From Limosilactobacillus gastricus DSM 16045 (GTDB taxonomy: Bacteria; Bacillota; Bacilli; Lactobacillales; Lactobacillaceae), in contig NZ_AZFN01000005.1 in the NCBI RefSeq assembly GCF_001434365.1, forward strand, positions 28,031 through 92,030: a stretch of 64,000 nucleotides of DNA, in the 5' to 3' direction. Both the position numbers and the translations under genes were made by a program. Positions 17,134-26,446 of this stretch are shown one piece after another. Numbering within the stretch: position 1 is the stretch's first letter; the number at the start of each line of letters is the position of its first letter. The notes beneath the pieces were generated by a model that had not been told where the DNA came from, searched no databases, and saw only the letters and a program-made list of their open reading frames with translations.

Positions 17134-17970
17134 ATGAAAAAGTGGTATTTTTGGAGTTTGATCGTCCTTATTGTTGGACTCGTTGCAACTGCAATTGGTT
17201 TTATAGGTCATGGTAATCAAACGATTGAATTTGAAAACTGGCATCATGCTAAGATCGTTACTAAGTCATCCAAGATCACTACTAAAACGACCAAATGGTC
17301 AGAAAGTGATTTTAACCAAATTAATGTTGATGTGAAGAATGTTGATGTTGTCGTCCAAACCGGTGATTCATATAACGTTAAGTTTGTCGGTTCGCCAGAT
17401 GCTAAATTTAAGGTAAGTAAAAAAGATCAAACTTTAACTGTTAAGCAAACCAAGGACGCCACGAAGGGCTACCGAATGCGGACGAAAGGTTTCTTCTGGA
17501 TTTACGACCATGATCAACATGCCGATTCGAAATTAATCATCACGGTACCTAAAGACACCCAATTATCGAATGTTTCTATTAATGAAACCAATGTTGACCT
17601 AGCTGGTGATCTGACGCTGAAGAACATTAAGGCTGATAATGTTTATCTTTCAACTGGTGGCGATATTACTGTTAACCAAGCCACTATTAATGGTGGTCAA
17701 ATCATTAGTGAAGATGATATTGACCTCCAAAAAACGACCTTTAATGGTCAAGTAACCATTAATAGCAAGAATGGCGATATTGAAGTTTCTAATGCCAATG
17801 ATCAGGTTGGTTACCAAGTCCAAGCTGTTAATGGAGATGCGAAGCTTTTTAAACAATCAAATGACAGTGGAGATCAATTAAAGGTCAATGAAGACAATAG
17901 CACTCAAGTGAAATTGACCGCTAGTAATGGTGACATTAATGTTTTGAAAGGAAATGATGACGATGACTAA
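17134..17970 (+). CDS. DUF4097 beta-repeat membrane-anchored protein
   Basis: A 278-residue protein with one N-terminal membrane helix (YFWSLIVLIVGLVATAIGFIG) and an extracytoplasmic beta-solenoid-like domain. Repeating turns such as SKNGDIEVSN, NGDAKLF and SNGDINVLKG mark DUF4097. ATG 17134 was chosen because GGGAGG precedes it. This family sits with PadR, HAAS and PspC proteins in envelope-stress operons, and the same order holds here. Molecular function unknown. Confidence 0.87.
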   Translation: MKKWYFWSLIVLIVGLVATAIGFIGHGNQTIEFENWHHAKIVTKSSKITTKTTKWSESDFNQINVDVKNVDVVVQTGDSYNVKFVGSPDAKFKVSKKDQTLTVKQTKDATKGYRMRTKGFFWIYDHDQHADSKLIITVPKDTQLSNVSINETNVDLAGDLTLKNIKADNVYLSTGGDITVNQATINGGQIISEDDIDLQKTTFNGQVTINSKNGDIEVSNANDQVGYQVQAVNGDAKLFKQSNDSGDQLKVNEDNSTQVKLTASNGDINVLKGNDDDD

Positions 17971-18217
17971 AAAGCTATATAAATCAAATGACCGAATCAT
18001 TGGCGGAGTCTTTGGCGGAATTGCTGAATATTTTGGCTGGGATAAAACGGTGGTACGGTTAATTGGCACTTTAATTATTCTCTTCGTTGGTCAACTATTT
18101 TTAGGGGTACTTGCATATTTTATTGCGATGGAAATTATGCCAAACCGACCTGATTATCAAAAGGGTGGTAATCATCGTTCCGATGCACCGATTGAAGGGG
18201 AATTTGAAGAAAAATAA
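17963..18217 (+). CDS. PspC domain protein
   Basis: An 84-residue protein with KKLYKSNDRIIGGVFGGIAEYFGWD, the PspC signature, and one or two hydrophobic helices (LIGTLIILFVGQLFLGVLAYFIAMEI). PspC proteins act in membrane stress responses. ATG 17963 overlaps the upstream gene by 8 bp; ATGs at 17954 and 17957 are in frame but sit too close to the AAAGG site. It is the last gene of the PadR operon. Confidence 0.88.
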   Translation: MTKKLYKSNDRIIGGVFGGIAEYFGWDKTVVRLIGTLIILFVGQLFLGVLAYFIAMEIMPNRPDYQKGGNHRSDAPIEGEFEEK

Positions 18218-18221
18218 AAAC

Positions 18222-18271
18222 AAAATGGATCATAACCTTAGGATATTGACTAAGATTATGATCCATTTTTA
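18222..18271. terminator. Bidirectional terminator
   Basis: AAAATGGATCATAA (18222-18235) pairs with TTATGATCCATTTT, and an inner CTTAG/CTAAG pair extends the stem. Confidence 0.93.
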
Positions 18272-19129
18272 TTCATACCAATGGTATAAAGCTTGGGTTC
18301 CTTCATCACCGAAGCCCATAGCTTCAACGGCTTGGCATTCTTTTAGAATTTGGTCTAAAATTGCTAATTTAAGGTCACGATCATTGGCTTCACCTTGGGC
18401 GATTTTGAGATCTTTAATAAAATGTTTCATATAAAAGGTGGCCTTGAAATCATTGTTAATTAACATAGGCATAAAGGCTTCCATTTGAGCACTTCCAGCT
18501 GCCCCAGCGCGAATAGTATCAAACATTTTTTGCGGATCCAGCCCAGCGGCTTTGGCATACCGTAAGGATTCGCAAACTCCTGCTAATGCGCCCGCTAAGG
18601 CAATCTGGTTAGCCATTTTTGTATGTTGACCGGATCCAGCTGGTCCTTGTAAGACAATTTGTTTCCCCATGGCAGTAAAAATTGGAAAAGCATGATCGAA
18701 AGTGGCCTGATCTCCACCGATCATAATTGATAAACTACCATTTTCAGCTCCCGCTAAACCACCAGAAACCGGCGCATCCAGAGCTAAGAGCTTATGATCA
18801 ACGGCAGCTTGATAGATTTTTTGGGCTAATTGTGGGCTGGTTGTCGTCATATCAATAATGGTGGTACCCGGGTTAGCCCCTGCTAAAATCCCATGTTCAC
18901 CAAAGTAGACTTCTTCAACGTCTTTAGGATAGCCAACTATCGTAATAACAAAGTCCACATCATGTGCACATTGAGCGGCATCATCAGTCCAATCAGCTCC
19001 ATCATTAATAAGGTCTTCCGCTTTGGCCTTGGTCCGATTCCAAATCTGTACTTGGTAACCATTTTTCAGCAAATTTCTAATCATTCCATGACCCATTAAG
19101 CCGGTCCCAATAAATCCAATCTTTGTCAT
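18269..19129 (-). CDS. 3-hydroxyisobutyrate / 2-hydroxy-3-oxopropionate dehydrogenase-like oxidoreductase
   Basis: A 286-residue beta-hydroxyacid dehydrogenase. GFIGTGLMGHGMIRNLL is the NAD(P) site; the following RTKAKAE stretch may favour NADP. IDMTTTSPQLA, DAPVSGGLAGAENG and KMANQIALAGALAG (with the catalytic Lys) are the family motifs. It could reduce tartronate semialdehyde or succinate semialdehyde; the substrate cannot be told. It is a single gene with no operon partner. Confidence 0.9.
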   Translation of the reverse strand: MTKIGFIGTGLMGHGMIRNLLKNGYQVQIWNRTKAKAEDLINDGADWTDDAAQCAHDVDFVITIVGYPKDVEEVYFGEHGILAGANPGTTIIDMTTTSPQLAQKIYQAAVDHKLLALDAPVSGGLAGAENGSLSIMIGGDQATFDHAFPIFTAMGKQIVLQGPAGSGQHTKMANQIALAGALAGVCESLRYAKAAGLDPQKMFDTIRAGAAGSAQMEAFMPMLINNDFKATFYMKHFIKDLKIAQGEANDRDLKLAILDQILKECQAVEAMGFGDEGTQALYHWYE

Positions 19130-19322
19130 AAGATCTGCTCCCTTCGTTAAGTTATTTCCATTATACTCTTTATGTTATCAGAGGTTGTATACAAAAATAG
19201 TGCATAACAAGTGTAGATATACAAAAAACAGCAAAAATATCCCGATTGTATTGTATTAATATTCATTTTTTAGTATTATACATACATAATCATGAATGAA
19301 AATCATAGAAAGGGATTTGATT

Positions 19323-20846
19323 ATGAAAAAACTTTGGAAACAAATGCTAATGTTAGTTGCTACTTTAGCATTAATGATGTCGGCGCTGGTTCCTTCAGCG
19401 ATGGCTGCTAGTAGTTCATCTAGTAGTAGTGAAGCTACCAGCAGTTCGGCTTCTTCAACTTCGGGTGATAAATTAGCCGAGATTAAACAAAAAGGGGTCC
19501 TCGTGGTTGGACTATCTGCTGATTATCCACCATTAGAATTTACTGCCAAAATTAATGGTAAAACGGAATATGTTGGGGTCGATGTGTCCATTGCTAAAGC
19601 AATCGCCAAGGATCTGGGCGTCAAACTTGAAATTAAGAATATGAGTTTTGATTCGCTCTTGGTGGCCATGGAAACTGGGAAAGTTGATATGGTTATTTCA
19701 GGGATGAACGCCACGGCCGAACGGAAGCAAAGTGTGGACTTCTCGCATGTTTATTACAAGGGTGGGGCCACTTTCCTGATTAATAAAAAGGACAAAGCAA
19801 AGTATAAATCAGGTAATGATCTTAAAACGGCTAATATTGGGGTCCAAACCGGGACTGTCCAAGCTACGATGGCTAAGAATAGTTTCCCAAATGCCACGGT
19901 GAAACCCTTATCTAACCTCAGTAACTTAGTTTTAGCTTTGAAGTCGGGCAAGACCAATGCCGTCCTGATGGATGCTTTAATTGCCAAAGCCTATGCTAGC
20001 AACGATGATTCTTTAGCAGTGGTATCAAAAACCGGTATTAAGAATGATTTAAGTGATGCCGGAACGGCGGTTGCTATGCCAAAAGGGCAAACGAGTTTGG
20101 TAAATGCGGTTAACCAAACAATCGATCGGATTAACCAAAATAAGACGGTCGAAAAAACTTACTTGCCAGCAGCTGCTAAATATATGAAGAAAGTTGAAGC
20201 TAAGCGGACACTTTGGAACTACTGGACATACTTTGCTAAAGGGATTGGTGATACCTTAATTATCACGGTGGTTTCGGTCTTCTTTGGGTTTGTATTAGGG
20301 ATTCTGCTATCATTAATGCGGCTTTCCAAAATCAAGCTGTTACATTGGATCGCGGTATGTTATATTGAATTCGTTCGGGGTACCCCGTTAATGGTTCAAA
20401 TTATGTTCATTTACTTTGGGATTGGGGCGGTAATTTCATCCATGCCTGCTATTTTGGCCGGAATTATCGCAATTTCCTTAAACTCGGGAGCTTATGTCGC
20501 CGAAATTATTCGGTCCGGGATTCAATCAATTAACAAAGGTCAAAGTGAAGCTGCTCGTTCCTTAGGGTTGAGTCAAAAGATGACCTTCCAATATGTTGTG
20601 ATGCCACAAGCTTTAAAGAATATTTGGCCAGCCTTAGGAAACGAATTTATTACCTTGCTGAAGGATAGTTCCTTAGCTTCGACGATCGGGGTTGCCGAAT
20701 TAATGTACCAAACTCAGTTAGTACAAACCTCTACATATAAAGGAGTGGCGCCACTAGCCATCACCATGGTACTTTACTTTATTATGACGTTCACTGTTTC
20801 AAAGATTCTGGGATACTACGAAGGGAAGATGAATCACAATGGATAA
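19323..20846 (+). CDS. Amino acid ABC transporter, fused substrate-binding protein and permease
   Basis: A 507-residue fusion. A Sec signal ([21 protein letters not shown]) and a Ser-rich linker precede a family-3 solute-binding domain ([38 protein letters not shown]). From about residue 300 a HisM/GlnP-type permease follows ([27 protein letters not shown] is the EAA loop). The order is that of lactic acid bacterial glutamine or glutamate importers of the GlnP type. ATG 19323 gives a proper signal peptide. It overlaps the ATPase gene by 8 bp. Confidence 0.93.
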   Translation: MKKLWKQMLMLVATLALMMSALVPSAMAASSSSSSSEATSSSASSTSGDKLAEIKQKGVLVVGLSADYPPLEFTAKINGKTEYVGVDVSIAKAIAKDLGVKLEIKNMSFDSLLVAMETGKVDMVISGMNATAERKQSVDFSHVYYKGGATFLINKKDKAKYKSGNDLKTANIGVQTGTVQATMAKNSFPNATVKPLSNLSNLVLALKSGKTNAVLMDALIAKAYASNDDSLAVVSKTGIKNDLSDAGTAVAMPKGQTSLVNAVNQTIDRINQNKTVEKTYLPAAAKYMKKVEAKRTLWNYWTYFAKGIGDTLIITVVSVFFGFVLGILLSLMRLSKIKLLHWIAVCYIEFVRGTPLMVQIMFIYFGIGAVISSMPAILAGIIAISLNSGAYVAEIIRSGIQSINKGQSEAARSLGLSQKMTFQYVVMPQALKNIWPALGNEFITLLKDSSLASTIGVAELMYQTQLVQTSTYKGVAPLAITMVLYFIMTFTVSKILGYYEGKMNHNG

Positions 20847-21576
20847 GATGCTCGAAATTAAGAACCTCCAAAAGAAATTTGGGGATCATGAAGTTTTAAA
20901 GGACATCACCGCTGAAGTTGATAACGGGCAAGTGATTTGTGTCATTGGTCCTTCTGGTTCCGGGAAAAGTACCTTTTTACGGTGTTTAAATTTATTAGAA
21001 GAACCAACTTCTGGTAAGGTGATCTTTGAGGGACAGGAATTAACGAATCTTAAGGAAGCTCAACTTGATGTGTTGCGGGAAAAAATGGGCATGGTTTTCC
21101 AAAGTTTTAACCTGTTCCCAAATATGACCGTTTTGGATAATATCACTTTGGCACCGATCAAGGTTAAGAAAATCGAAAAAGCTAAAGCTGAAGCGACAGC
21201 TAAAGAGTTATTAGATCGGGTTGGCTTGGCCGAAAAGGCGGATGCCTATCCCGCCAGCCTATCAGGAGGACAACAACAACGGGTGGCAATTGCGCGAGCC
21301 CTAGCAATGAATCCCGATTTGATGCTATTTGATGAACCAACCAGTGCCTTGGATCCGGAAATGGTCGGCGAAGTGCTGGAAGTTATGAAAGACTTGGCTA
21401 AATCTGGGATGACGATGGTAGTTGTTACTCATGAGATGGGTTTTGCTAAAGAAGTGGCGGATGAAGTTTGGTTCATGGATGAAGGATATATCCAAGAACA
21501 AGGGACCCCAACGGAAGTCTTTGATCACCCAACTAGTGAACGGGCCCAAAGCTTCCTAGCTAAGATTTTAAAATAG
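20839..21576 (+). CDS. Amino acid ABC transporter ATP-binding protein
   Basis: A 245-residue ABC ATPase. Seen: Walker [11 protein letters not shown]-loop [16 protein letters not shown], signature [15 protein letters not shown], Walker [13 protein letters not shown] and the switch His in VVTHEMGFA. The QSFNLFPN sequence is typical of polar amino acid importers (GlnQ/GltL). It powers the fused binding-protein/permease encoded upstream and overlapping by 8 bp. Confidence 0.95.
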   Translation: MDKMLEIKNLQKKFGDHEVLKDITAEVDNGQVICVIGPSGSGKSTFLRCLNLLEEPTSGKVIFEGQELTNLKEAQLDVLREKMGMVFQSFNLFPNMTVLDNITLAPIKVKKIEKAKAEATAKELLDRVGLAEKADAYPASLSGGQQQRVAIARALAMNPDLMLFDEPTSALDPEMVGEVLEVMKDLAKSGMTMVVVTHEMGFAKEVADEVWFMDEGYIQEQGTPTEVFDHPTSERAQSFLAKILK

Positions 21577-21579
21577 TAG

Positions 21580-21612
21580 AAAAGGAGATCCAAAATTTGG
21601 ATCTCCTTTTTC
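21580..21612. terminator. Terminator of the amino acid ABC operon (probably bidirectional)
   Basis: AAAAGGAGATCCAAA pairs perfectly with TTTGGATCTCCTTTT, then T residues. It sits 4 bp from the end of the convergent cydC gene. Confidence 0.95.
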
Positions 21613-21615
21613 CAG

Positions 21616-23223
21616 TTAGAGCGTAAGTTCATAGATTTGGTCAGCAATTGATAGAGTTGATAAGCGGTGGGAGACAATTACCACCGTTTTTTCTTTTGCA
21701 ATTTTTTGCAGCGACTTTAAAATAATCGCTTCATTTAAAACATCCAAGTTAGCAGTAATTTCATCGAGAAGCAGCAACTCACCTTCATGTAAAAAGGCGC
21801 GGGCAATTCCTAATCGTTGCTTTTGACCCTCTGAAATGCTATCGGCTAGTTCGCTTAACTTAGTTTGATATTGTTCTGGTAAAGATTCGATGTAATTAGC
21901 GATCCCGGCTTGTTGAGCCACCAGTTGAATTTCCTGATCACTGGCTTGTGGGTTACCTAATTTTAGGTTATTCGCGATGGTATCTTGAAAGAGCCAAGTT
22001 TCTTGGGAAACGTAGCTTTCCATCTGACGTAAATAATTACTGTTTATTTTCGTTAAACTAGTCTTATTAATGGTAACTTGACCAGTATCGGGATCGTAAA
22101 AGTGCGCTAATAATTTTAAAATGGTTGATTTGCCAGTCCCACTTGGGGCGTGGATTCCCATAATCTGTCCCTTTGGAATAGTCAAATTAAGTTTCTGGAT
22201 GACCGGGTTGACGGTATCAGGATAAGTAAAGGTAACGTTAGTTAATTGGGCTTGGTCAAATGTCGGTTGTTGACCTTGTTCAACCTCTTGCACAACTGGG
22301 TTTTCATCTAACAAGTCAATTAGTCGTTGGGCAGCGCCAATGGTTTGGGAGAGCCCGGCGGTTAGCGAAGATAAGGCAATTACTGGCCCAAAAGATGAAA
22401 GGACTATAACTGTAGCAATAATGATAGTTACTGGACTTAAATGCAAGGCATAGGCTATTAACAAGGTCCCAAGGGAAAAACCAAAAACTACCAAGTAGAT
22501 GGCAGCATTTTGGAGGCCACTTCCCAAACTAATTTGACCTTGGGTATGATTTAAGGCTTTAGTTTGGTCAGTAAGTGACTGTAATCGCTTCGGCATGCCT
22601 TTGAATTGTAAGAGTTCACCTAATCCATATAGGGAATCGAGGACGTATGACGATAATTGGCCCAGTTGATTACGGACCTGAAGTCCTCGTGCGTCCATGA
22701 TATGGTGACTAACTAGGGGAATTAGGTAGCCGATTAAAAGATATCCCAACAGGGCCCACAGACCAAGCCAGGGTGATAAACAAGTTAGCAATCCAGGAAC
22801 CATAATTGACACCAGGGTTGCAATCGCGACCGGGGAAATGGTGTGAGCATAGAATAATTCCAACATTTCAATATCACTGGTTACTAGTGCGATTAAATCT
22901 CCTTTGCTCTTATTTTCTAAGATGGCCGGACTTAACCGACGAAGCGCCGAGAACACTTTTTGCCGCAGGAGCGCTAAAAGCTTAAAGGCGATTAAATGAT
23001 TGCAATAATGTTCCCCATAATGAAGAGGGCCTCGCAAAAAACCACAGATTAGAATAGGCCAAAGATAATTAGTAAAATTGCTAGGATCCGTGAGTAGACC
23101 AGTAATAGCAATTACGGGAAGGGCAATAACCGTTAACTGACCTAGCACCCCTAAGCAGATGGCTGCAAACATGACGCCAGTCAAGGGAGCAATTAATTTA
23201 AATAGACGAAATAGGGCACTCAT
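21616..23223 (-). CDS. cydC: Cytochrome bd assembly ABC exporter subunit CydC
   Basis: A 535-residue half-transporter with an N-terminal six-helix exporter domain and a C-terminal ATPase. Seen: Walker A GIHAPSGTGKST, the signature variant ISEGQKQRLGIARAF, Walker B LLLLDEITANLD and the switch HRLSTL. With CydD it exports thiols (cysteine or glutathione) needed for cytochrome bd maturation. It overlaps cydD by 4 bp (ATGA). Assignment as CydC rests on order and the SEGQ-type signature. cydA and cydB are not in the window. Confidence 0.85.
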   Translation of the reverse strand: MSALFRLFKLIAPLTGVMFAAICLGVLGQLTVIALPVIAITGLLTDPSNFTNYLWPILICGFLRGPLHYGEHYCNHLIAFKLLALLRQKVFSALRRLSPAILENKSKGDLIALVTSDIEMLELFYAHTISPVAIATLVSIMVPGLLTCLSPWLGLWALLGYLLIGYLIPLVSHHIMDARGLQVRNQLGQLSSYVLDSLYGLGELLQFKGMPKRLQSLTDQTKALNHTQGQISLGSGLQNAAIYLVVFGFSLGTLLIAYALHLSPVTIIIATVIVLSSFGPVIALSSLTAGLSQTIGAAQRLIDLLDENPVVQEVEQGQQPTFDQAQLTNVTFTYPDTVNPVIQKLNLTIPKGQIMGIHAPSGTGKSTILKLLAHFYDPDTGQVTINKTSLTKINSNYLRQMESYVSQETWLFQDTIANNLKLGNPQASDQEIQLVAQQAGIANYIESLPEQYQTKLSELADSISEGQKQRLGIARAFLHEGELLLLDEITANLDVLNEAIILKSLQKIAKEKTVVIVSHRLSTLSIADQIYELTL

Positions 23224-24965
23224 GATAATTCCTCCTTAGCGCTTGTGAAACTCTCTAATTCGGCTTGATGATTAAATAGATTGGTATAGGCACCGTTCTG
23301 CGCCAGCAGGGTTTGATGATCACCACTTTCAATAATTTTTCCCTGGTCAAGGTAAAAGATTTGATCACAATCAGTCACATTGGCTAATCGATGTGAAATT
23401 AAGATAACTGTTTTAGTTTTTGCAACTTGTTTAATAAGTCGCATAATTATAGCTTCTGATTCTTGATCAATATTTGAAGTTGCTTCATCGAAAATAAAGA
23501 CCTGGGCATCTGTCAGTAAGGCTCGAGCAATGGCTAGCCGTTGTTTTTGCCCACCCGATAGATTTGCGGCATCAGTCTCAATCAGCGTCGCTAGCCCAGC
23601 TTTAGATTGACAAAAGTCCCATAAGTTAACTTGCTTTAAAGCTTGCATTAGCTCTTGATCGGTGGCATCAGGTTTAGCCAAGATAAGATTATCGCGAAAA
23701 CTGCCCTTAAAGACAAAAGCATGGTGACTAACAATAGTAATTCGATCATTAAGGGAATCCTGTGATAAATCAGACAGTTCAGTGGGACCGAATTTTAACG
23801 ATCCAGCATATTGACGAACTTGTCCGCTTAGTAAAGCTGCTAAAGTAGATTTACCAGCTCCCGAAGGACCCACGAAAGCCACCAACTGATGAGGCTGAAT
23901 GGTTAAAGCAATATTAGTTAAACTCGGCTGATGAGCATGCGGATAAGTAAAAGTAAGATCTTGACTGCTAATTGTAAATTCCTGATCAGCTAGATTTTGA
24001 TCACCATCGGTTAGTTCAGTTAAATCTAAGAATTCAAAAATTTTGTCACTAGCCTTCATGCCGTTCATTCCCATATGGAAATAAGCACCTAATTGTCGCA
24101 TTGGTAAGAAATATTCGGTGGCAAGTAATACCAAGATAATGGTTTCTTGAAGCGTAATCTGAGCTTGATGATATTGACTAAGAGCCACCACAATGCCCAC
24201 GGCGGCACCACCATAAGCCACGAGATCCATAATGATGGTACTAAAAAGTTGAGTAGAAAGGACCTTCATGGTCACCCGACGGAATTGTTCACTTTCGGCA
24301 ACAATCTCATCTTCTGCCGTCTGATCTGCTTGATAAACTTTTAAGGTGGTCATCCCATGGAGCTTCTCCAAAAAGGTATCGCCCAGTTGGTAGTAACTTC
24401 TAAAATAAGTCGAGAGGACCGAAGTGACTAACTTCATAACCACCATTATCACGATGGAAATTAACGGGACGGCACAAAGGAGAACAATACTGGTTGGAGC
24501 ATTAATTTGAACCAAAATAATGAAAAGGGTAATTGGAGCTAAAAGAGCATAGAAAAATTGACTTAAATAGCGGCCAACGTAAGTTTCTAGTTGTTCAATT
24601 CCTTCGGTCAGCATTTGCGTAATTTGAACGGAAGGAATTTGTTCTCGATAACCAGTTCCTAAGCGTGCTAACTTTTCAAACATGGCGAAGCGGAGACTTT
24701 GTTTAATTTCACTCGCAGCAAAGAAACTTGCATGATCATAAGCCAGCGAGCATCCCATCCGAACGATAATTGCCACCCCGATTGTGCAGAGGGCGGACAT
24801 AAACGATATTGTTTTGCCTTCATTGTGTAGAATTAGATCAAAGATCGAGGCAAATGCAAAAATTAACATGATTTGCGCAATTAATGAAAGCCATTGCCAG
24901 AAAATTTGGAGAGCAATCTGTCGACGTGATGAGGTCAGCATTTTTAATAAGCGAATTTTAATCAT
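23220..24965 (-). CDS. cydD: Cytochrome bd assembly ABC exporter subunit CydD
   Basis: A 581-residue ABC half-exporter. Six membrane helices occupy about the first 310 residues. The ATPase has Walker A GPSGAGKST, signature LSGGQKQRLAIARAL, Walker B VFIFDEATSNID and switch HRLANV. It precedes and overlaps cydC, forming the heterodimeric CydDC exporter. Generic multidrug half-transporters look similar; the pairing and sequence flavour favour CydDC. Confidence 0.84.
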   Translation of the reverse strand: MIKIRLLKMLTSSRRQIALQIFWQWLSLIAQIMLIFAFASIFDLILHNEGKTISFMSALCTIGVAIIVRMGCSLAYDHASFFAASEIKQSLRFAMFEKLARLGTGYREQIPSVQITQMLTEGIEQLETYVGRYLSQFFYALLAPITLFIILVQINAPTSIVLLCAVPLISIVIMVVMKLVTSVLSTYFRSYYQLGDTFLEKLHGMTTLKVYQADQTAEDEIVAESEQFRRVTMKVLSTQLFSTIIMDLVAYGGAAVGIVVALSQYHQAQITLQETIILVLLATEYFLPMRQLGAYFHMGMNGMKASDKIFEFLDLTELTDGDQNLADQEFTISSQDLTFTYPHAHQPSLTNIALTIQPHQLVAFVGPSGAGKSTLAALLSGQVRQYAGSLKFGPTELSDLSQDSLNDRITIVSHHAFVFKGSFRDNLILAKPDATDQELMQALKQVNLWDFCQSKAGLATLIETDAANLSGGQKQRLAIARALLTDAQVFIFDEATSNIDQESEAIIMRLIKQVAKTKTVILISHRLANVTDCDQIFYLDQGKIIESGDHQTLLAQNGAYTNLFNHQAELESFTSAKEELS

Positions 24966-25128
24966 ATTCTAATCTCCCGTAAATAAATAAGATTTTATCA
25001 TCTTCACTTTCATTTCGAAATACTTAATTTAATAAAATTAAGATTCAGAGTTGAGAAGCTAATTTAAATTGTGCGATAATGATCCCAATCAAGATTAAAA
25101 TAATTTAATGAAAAGAAGGGATCCTTTT

Positions 25129-25890
25129 ATGATTGAAAACGAAACCATCAAACACCAATTAAATCACCGCTCCATTCGTCAATTCAAACCTGCATCATTG
25201 TCGACCGAACAACTGACGACCCTATATGAGGTGGCCCGGCAAACTTCCACTAGTATGTTTATGCAACAAATGACGATTTTACATGTGACGGATGAGAAAA
25301 AACGGGCTGCTGTCCGGGAAATTTGTCATCAACCCTACGTTGGTGCCAATGGGGATCTGCTAATTTTTATTGCTGATTTGCACCGTAACCAAATAATTCG
25401 TCAACAAGCTGGAAATGATGATGGTCGGTTACACACTACGGATATCTTTTTACAAGCTGTTGAAGATACAGTATTAGCTACCCAAAACGTGTTGAATGCG
25501 GTCGAAAGTATGGGACTCGGTGGGGTCGTCTTAGGGTCAATCAAGAATGATTCGCAAAAATTAATTGAGGTCTTAGATTTACCGCAAATAACCTTTCCAA
25601 TCTTAGGTCTGCAAATTGGGATCCCAGATCAAGAGCCACAATTAAAACCGCGGTTGCCTTTATCATTAATGGCCTTTGAAAATGATTATCCAAAGACGAT
25701 GCCAATGAATTTAATGCCGGATTACGACCGAGTTGTAAATACTTATTACGATTTACGAAACGCTAATCAGCGGGTAGATACATTTACCAATCAGATTAAT
25801 AGCGATAAGTTGAATCAACAGGTTACAAAGCGTGATGAGATTGTAGCTGCTTTACATCAACAAGGTTTAGCCTTGGATTTAAACGTTTAA
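25129..25890 (+). CDS. NADPH-dependent nitro/flavin reductase (NfsA/NfrA type)
   Basis: A 253-residue nitroreductase-fold flavoenzyme. HRSIRQFKPASLSTEQL is the family N-terminus, which binds FMN phosphate through the Arg-rich RSIR stretch. VEDTVLATQNVLNAVESMGLGGVVLGSIKND is the central FMN-contact segment. It reduces flavins, quinones or nitroaromatics with NADPH. ATG 25129 was chosen because an AAGAAGGGA site precedes it; ATG 25108 is in frame without a good site. Monocistronic. Confidence 0.9.
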   Translation: MIENETIKHQLNHRSIRQFKPASLSTEQLTTLYEVARQTSTSMFMQQMTILHVTDEKKRAAVREICHQPYVGANGDLLIFIADLHRNQIIRQQAGNDDGRLHTTDIFLQAVEDTVLATQNVLNAVESMGLGGVVLGSIKNDSQKLIEVLDLPQITFPILGLQIGIPDQEPQLKPRLPLSLMAFENDYPKTMPMNLMPDYDRVVNTYYDLRNANQRVDTFTNQINSDKLNQQVTKRDEIVAALHQQGLALDLNV

Positions 25891-25900
25891 ATCTTAAGAT

Positions 25901-25941
25901 AAACTCGCCATTTGAGGAATCAAAAGGGGCGGGTTTTTATT
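25901..25941 (+). terminator. Terminator of the nitroreductase gene
   Basis: AAACTCGCC (25901-25909) pairs with GGCGGGTTT (25928-25936), followed by T residues. Confidence 0.87.
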
Positions 25942-26188
25942 TTACTTTAGCAAAAATACTCATTATCTAAATTAGTGTATCTTTATATAATTCCTATAAT
26001 TATGATTAAGAATATAACTAAAATTATCGTGATGCAGTTTAAATATCCATTATTATTGTTACAATAAGAATATATAATATATACGCAAATCAATTAATTT
26101 GGGTAGTCTGAGCATCTATGATGGATGATAATATAATGAACCAAATATGTAATATTTTACCTATTTAGACATCATGTGAGGTGAGAAG
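25942..26188. other. AT-rich intergenic stretch
   Basis: About 250 bp, visibly AT-rich. No reading frame, RNA gene or clear promoter was recognised beyond the GAGGTGAG site of the downstream small gene. Confidence 0.5.
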
Positions 26189-26383
26189 ATGACAGTTAAA
26201 TTAAGACGTGTGGGGACATCAAACACATTAACAGTACCCAGTTTTATCAAACCAGTTGCATCAGAATACCAAGTATTCGTAGCTGAAGATGGGGTGATTT
26301 TCTACGTCCCGAAAAAGAATGACCAAAGTGAAATTGAACGAATTGCTCGGAAACACGGGGCATTTTTACCTTACCAATATTAA
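26189..26383 (+). CDS. AbrB/MazE-like small protein (solitary antitoxin-like)
   Basis: A 64-residue protein. KLRRVGTSNTLTVPSFIKP resembles the swapped-hairpin SpoVT/AbrB DNA-binding fold of MazE/PemI antitoxins, where a V-G-S/T-hydrophobic-TVP pattern is typical. The C-terminus is charged (NDQSEIERIARKHGAF). No toxin gene follows; a strong terminator comes 13 bp after the stop. It may be an orphan antitoxin or a stand-alone regulator. GAGGTGAG gives a good ribosome binding site. Confidence 0.72.
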   Translation: MTVKLRRVGTSNTLTVPSFIKPVASEYQVFVAEDGVIFYVPKKNDQSEIERIARKHGAFLPYQY

Positions 26384-26396
26384 GATTAGACATCAT

Positions 26397-26431
26397 AAAA
26401 AACCTGCGGCTCAGTGGTCGCAGGTTTTTTA
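26397..26431. terminator. Bidirectional terminator
   Basis: AAAAAACCTGCGGC pairs with GTCGCAGGTTTTTT between convergent genes. Confidence 0.95.
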
Positions 26432-26446
26432 TATCGGGTAGCTAAA

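Noticed and set aside
26100..26440. Toxin gene beside the AbrB/MazE-like gene
   Set aside because: No reading frame of suitable size or sequence lies on either strand next to it.
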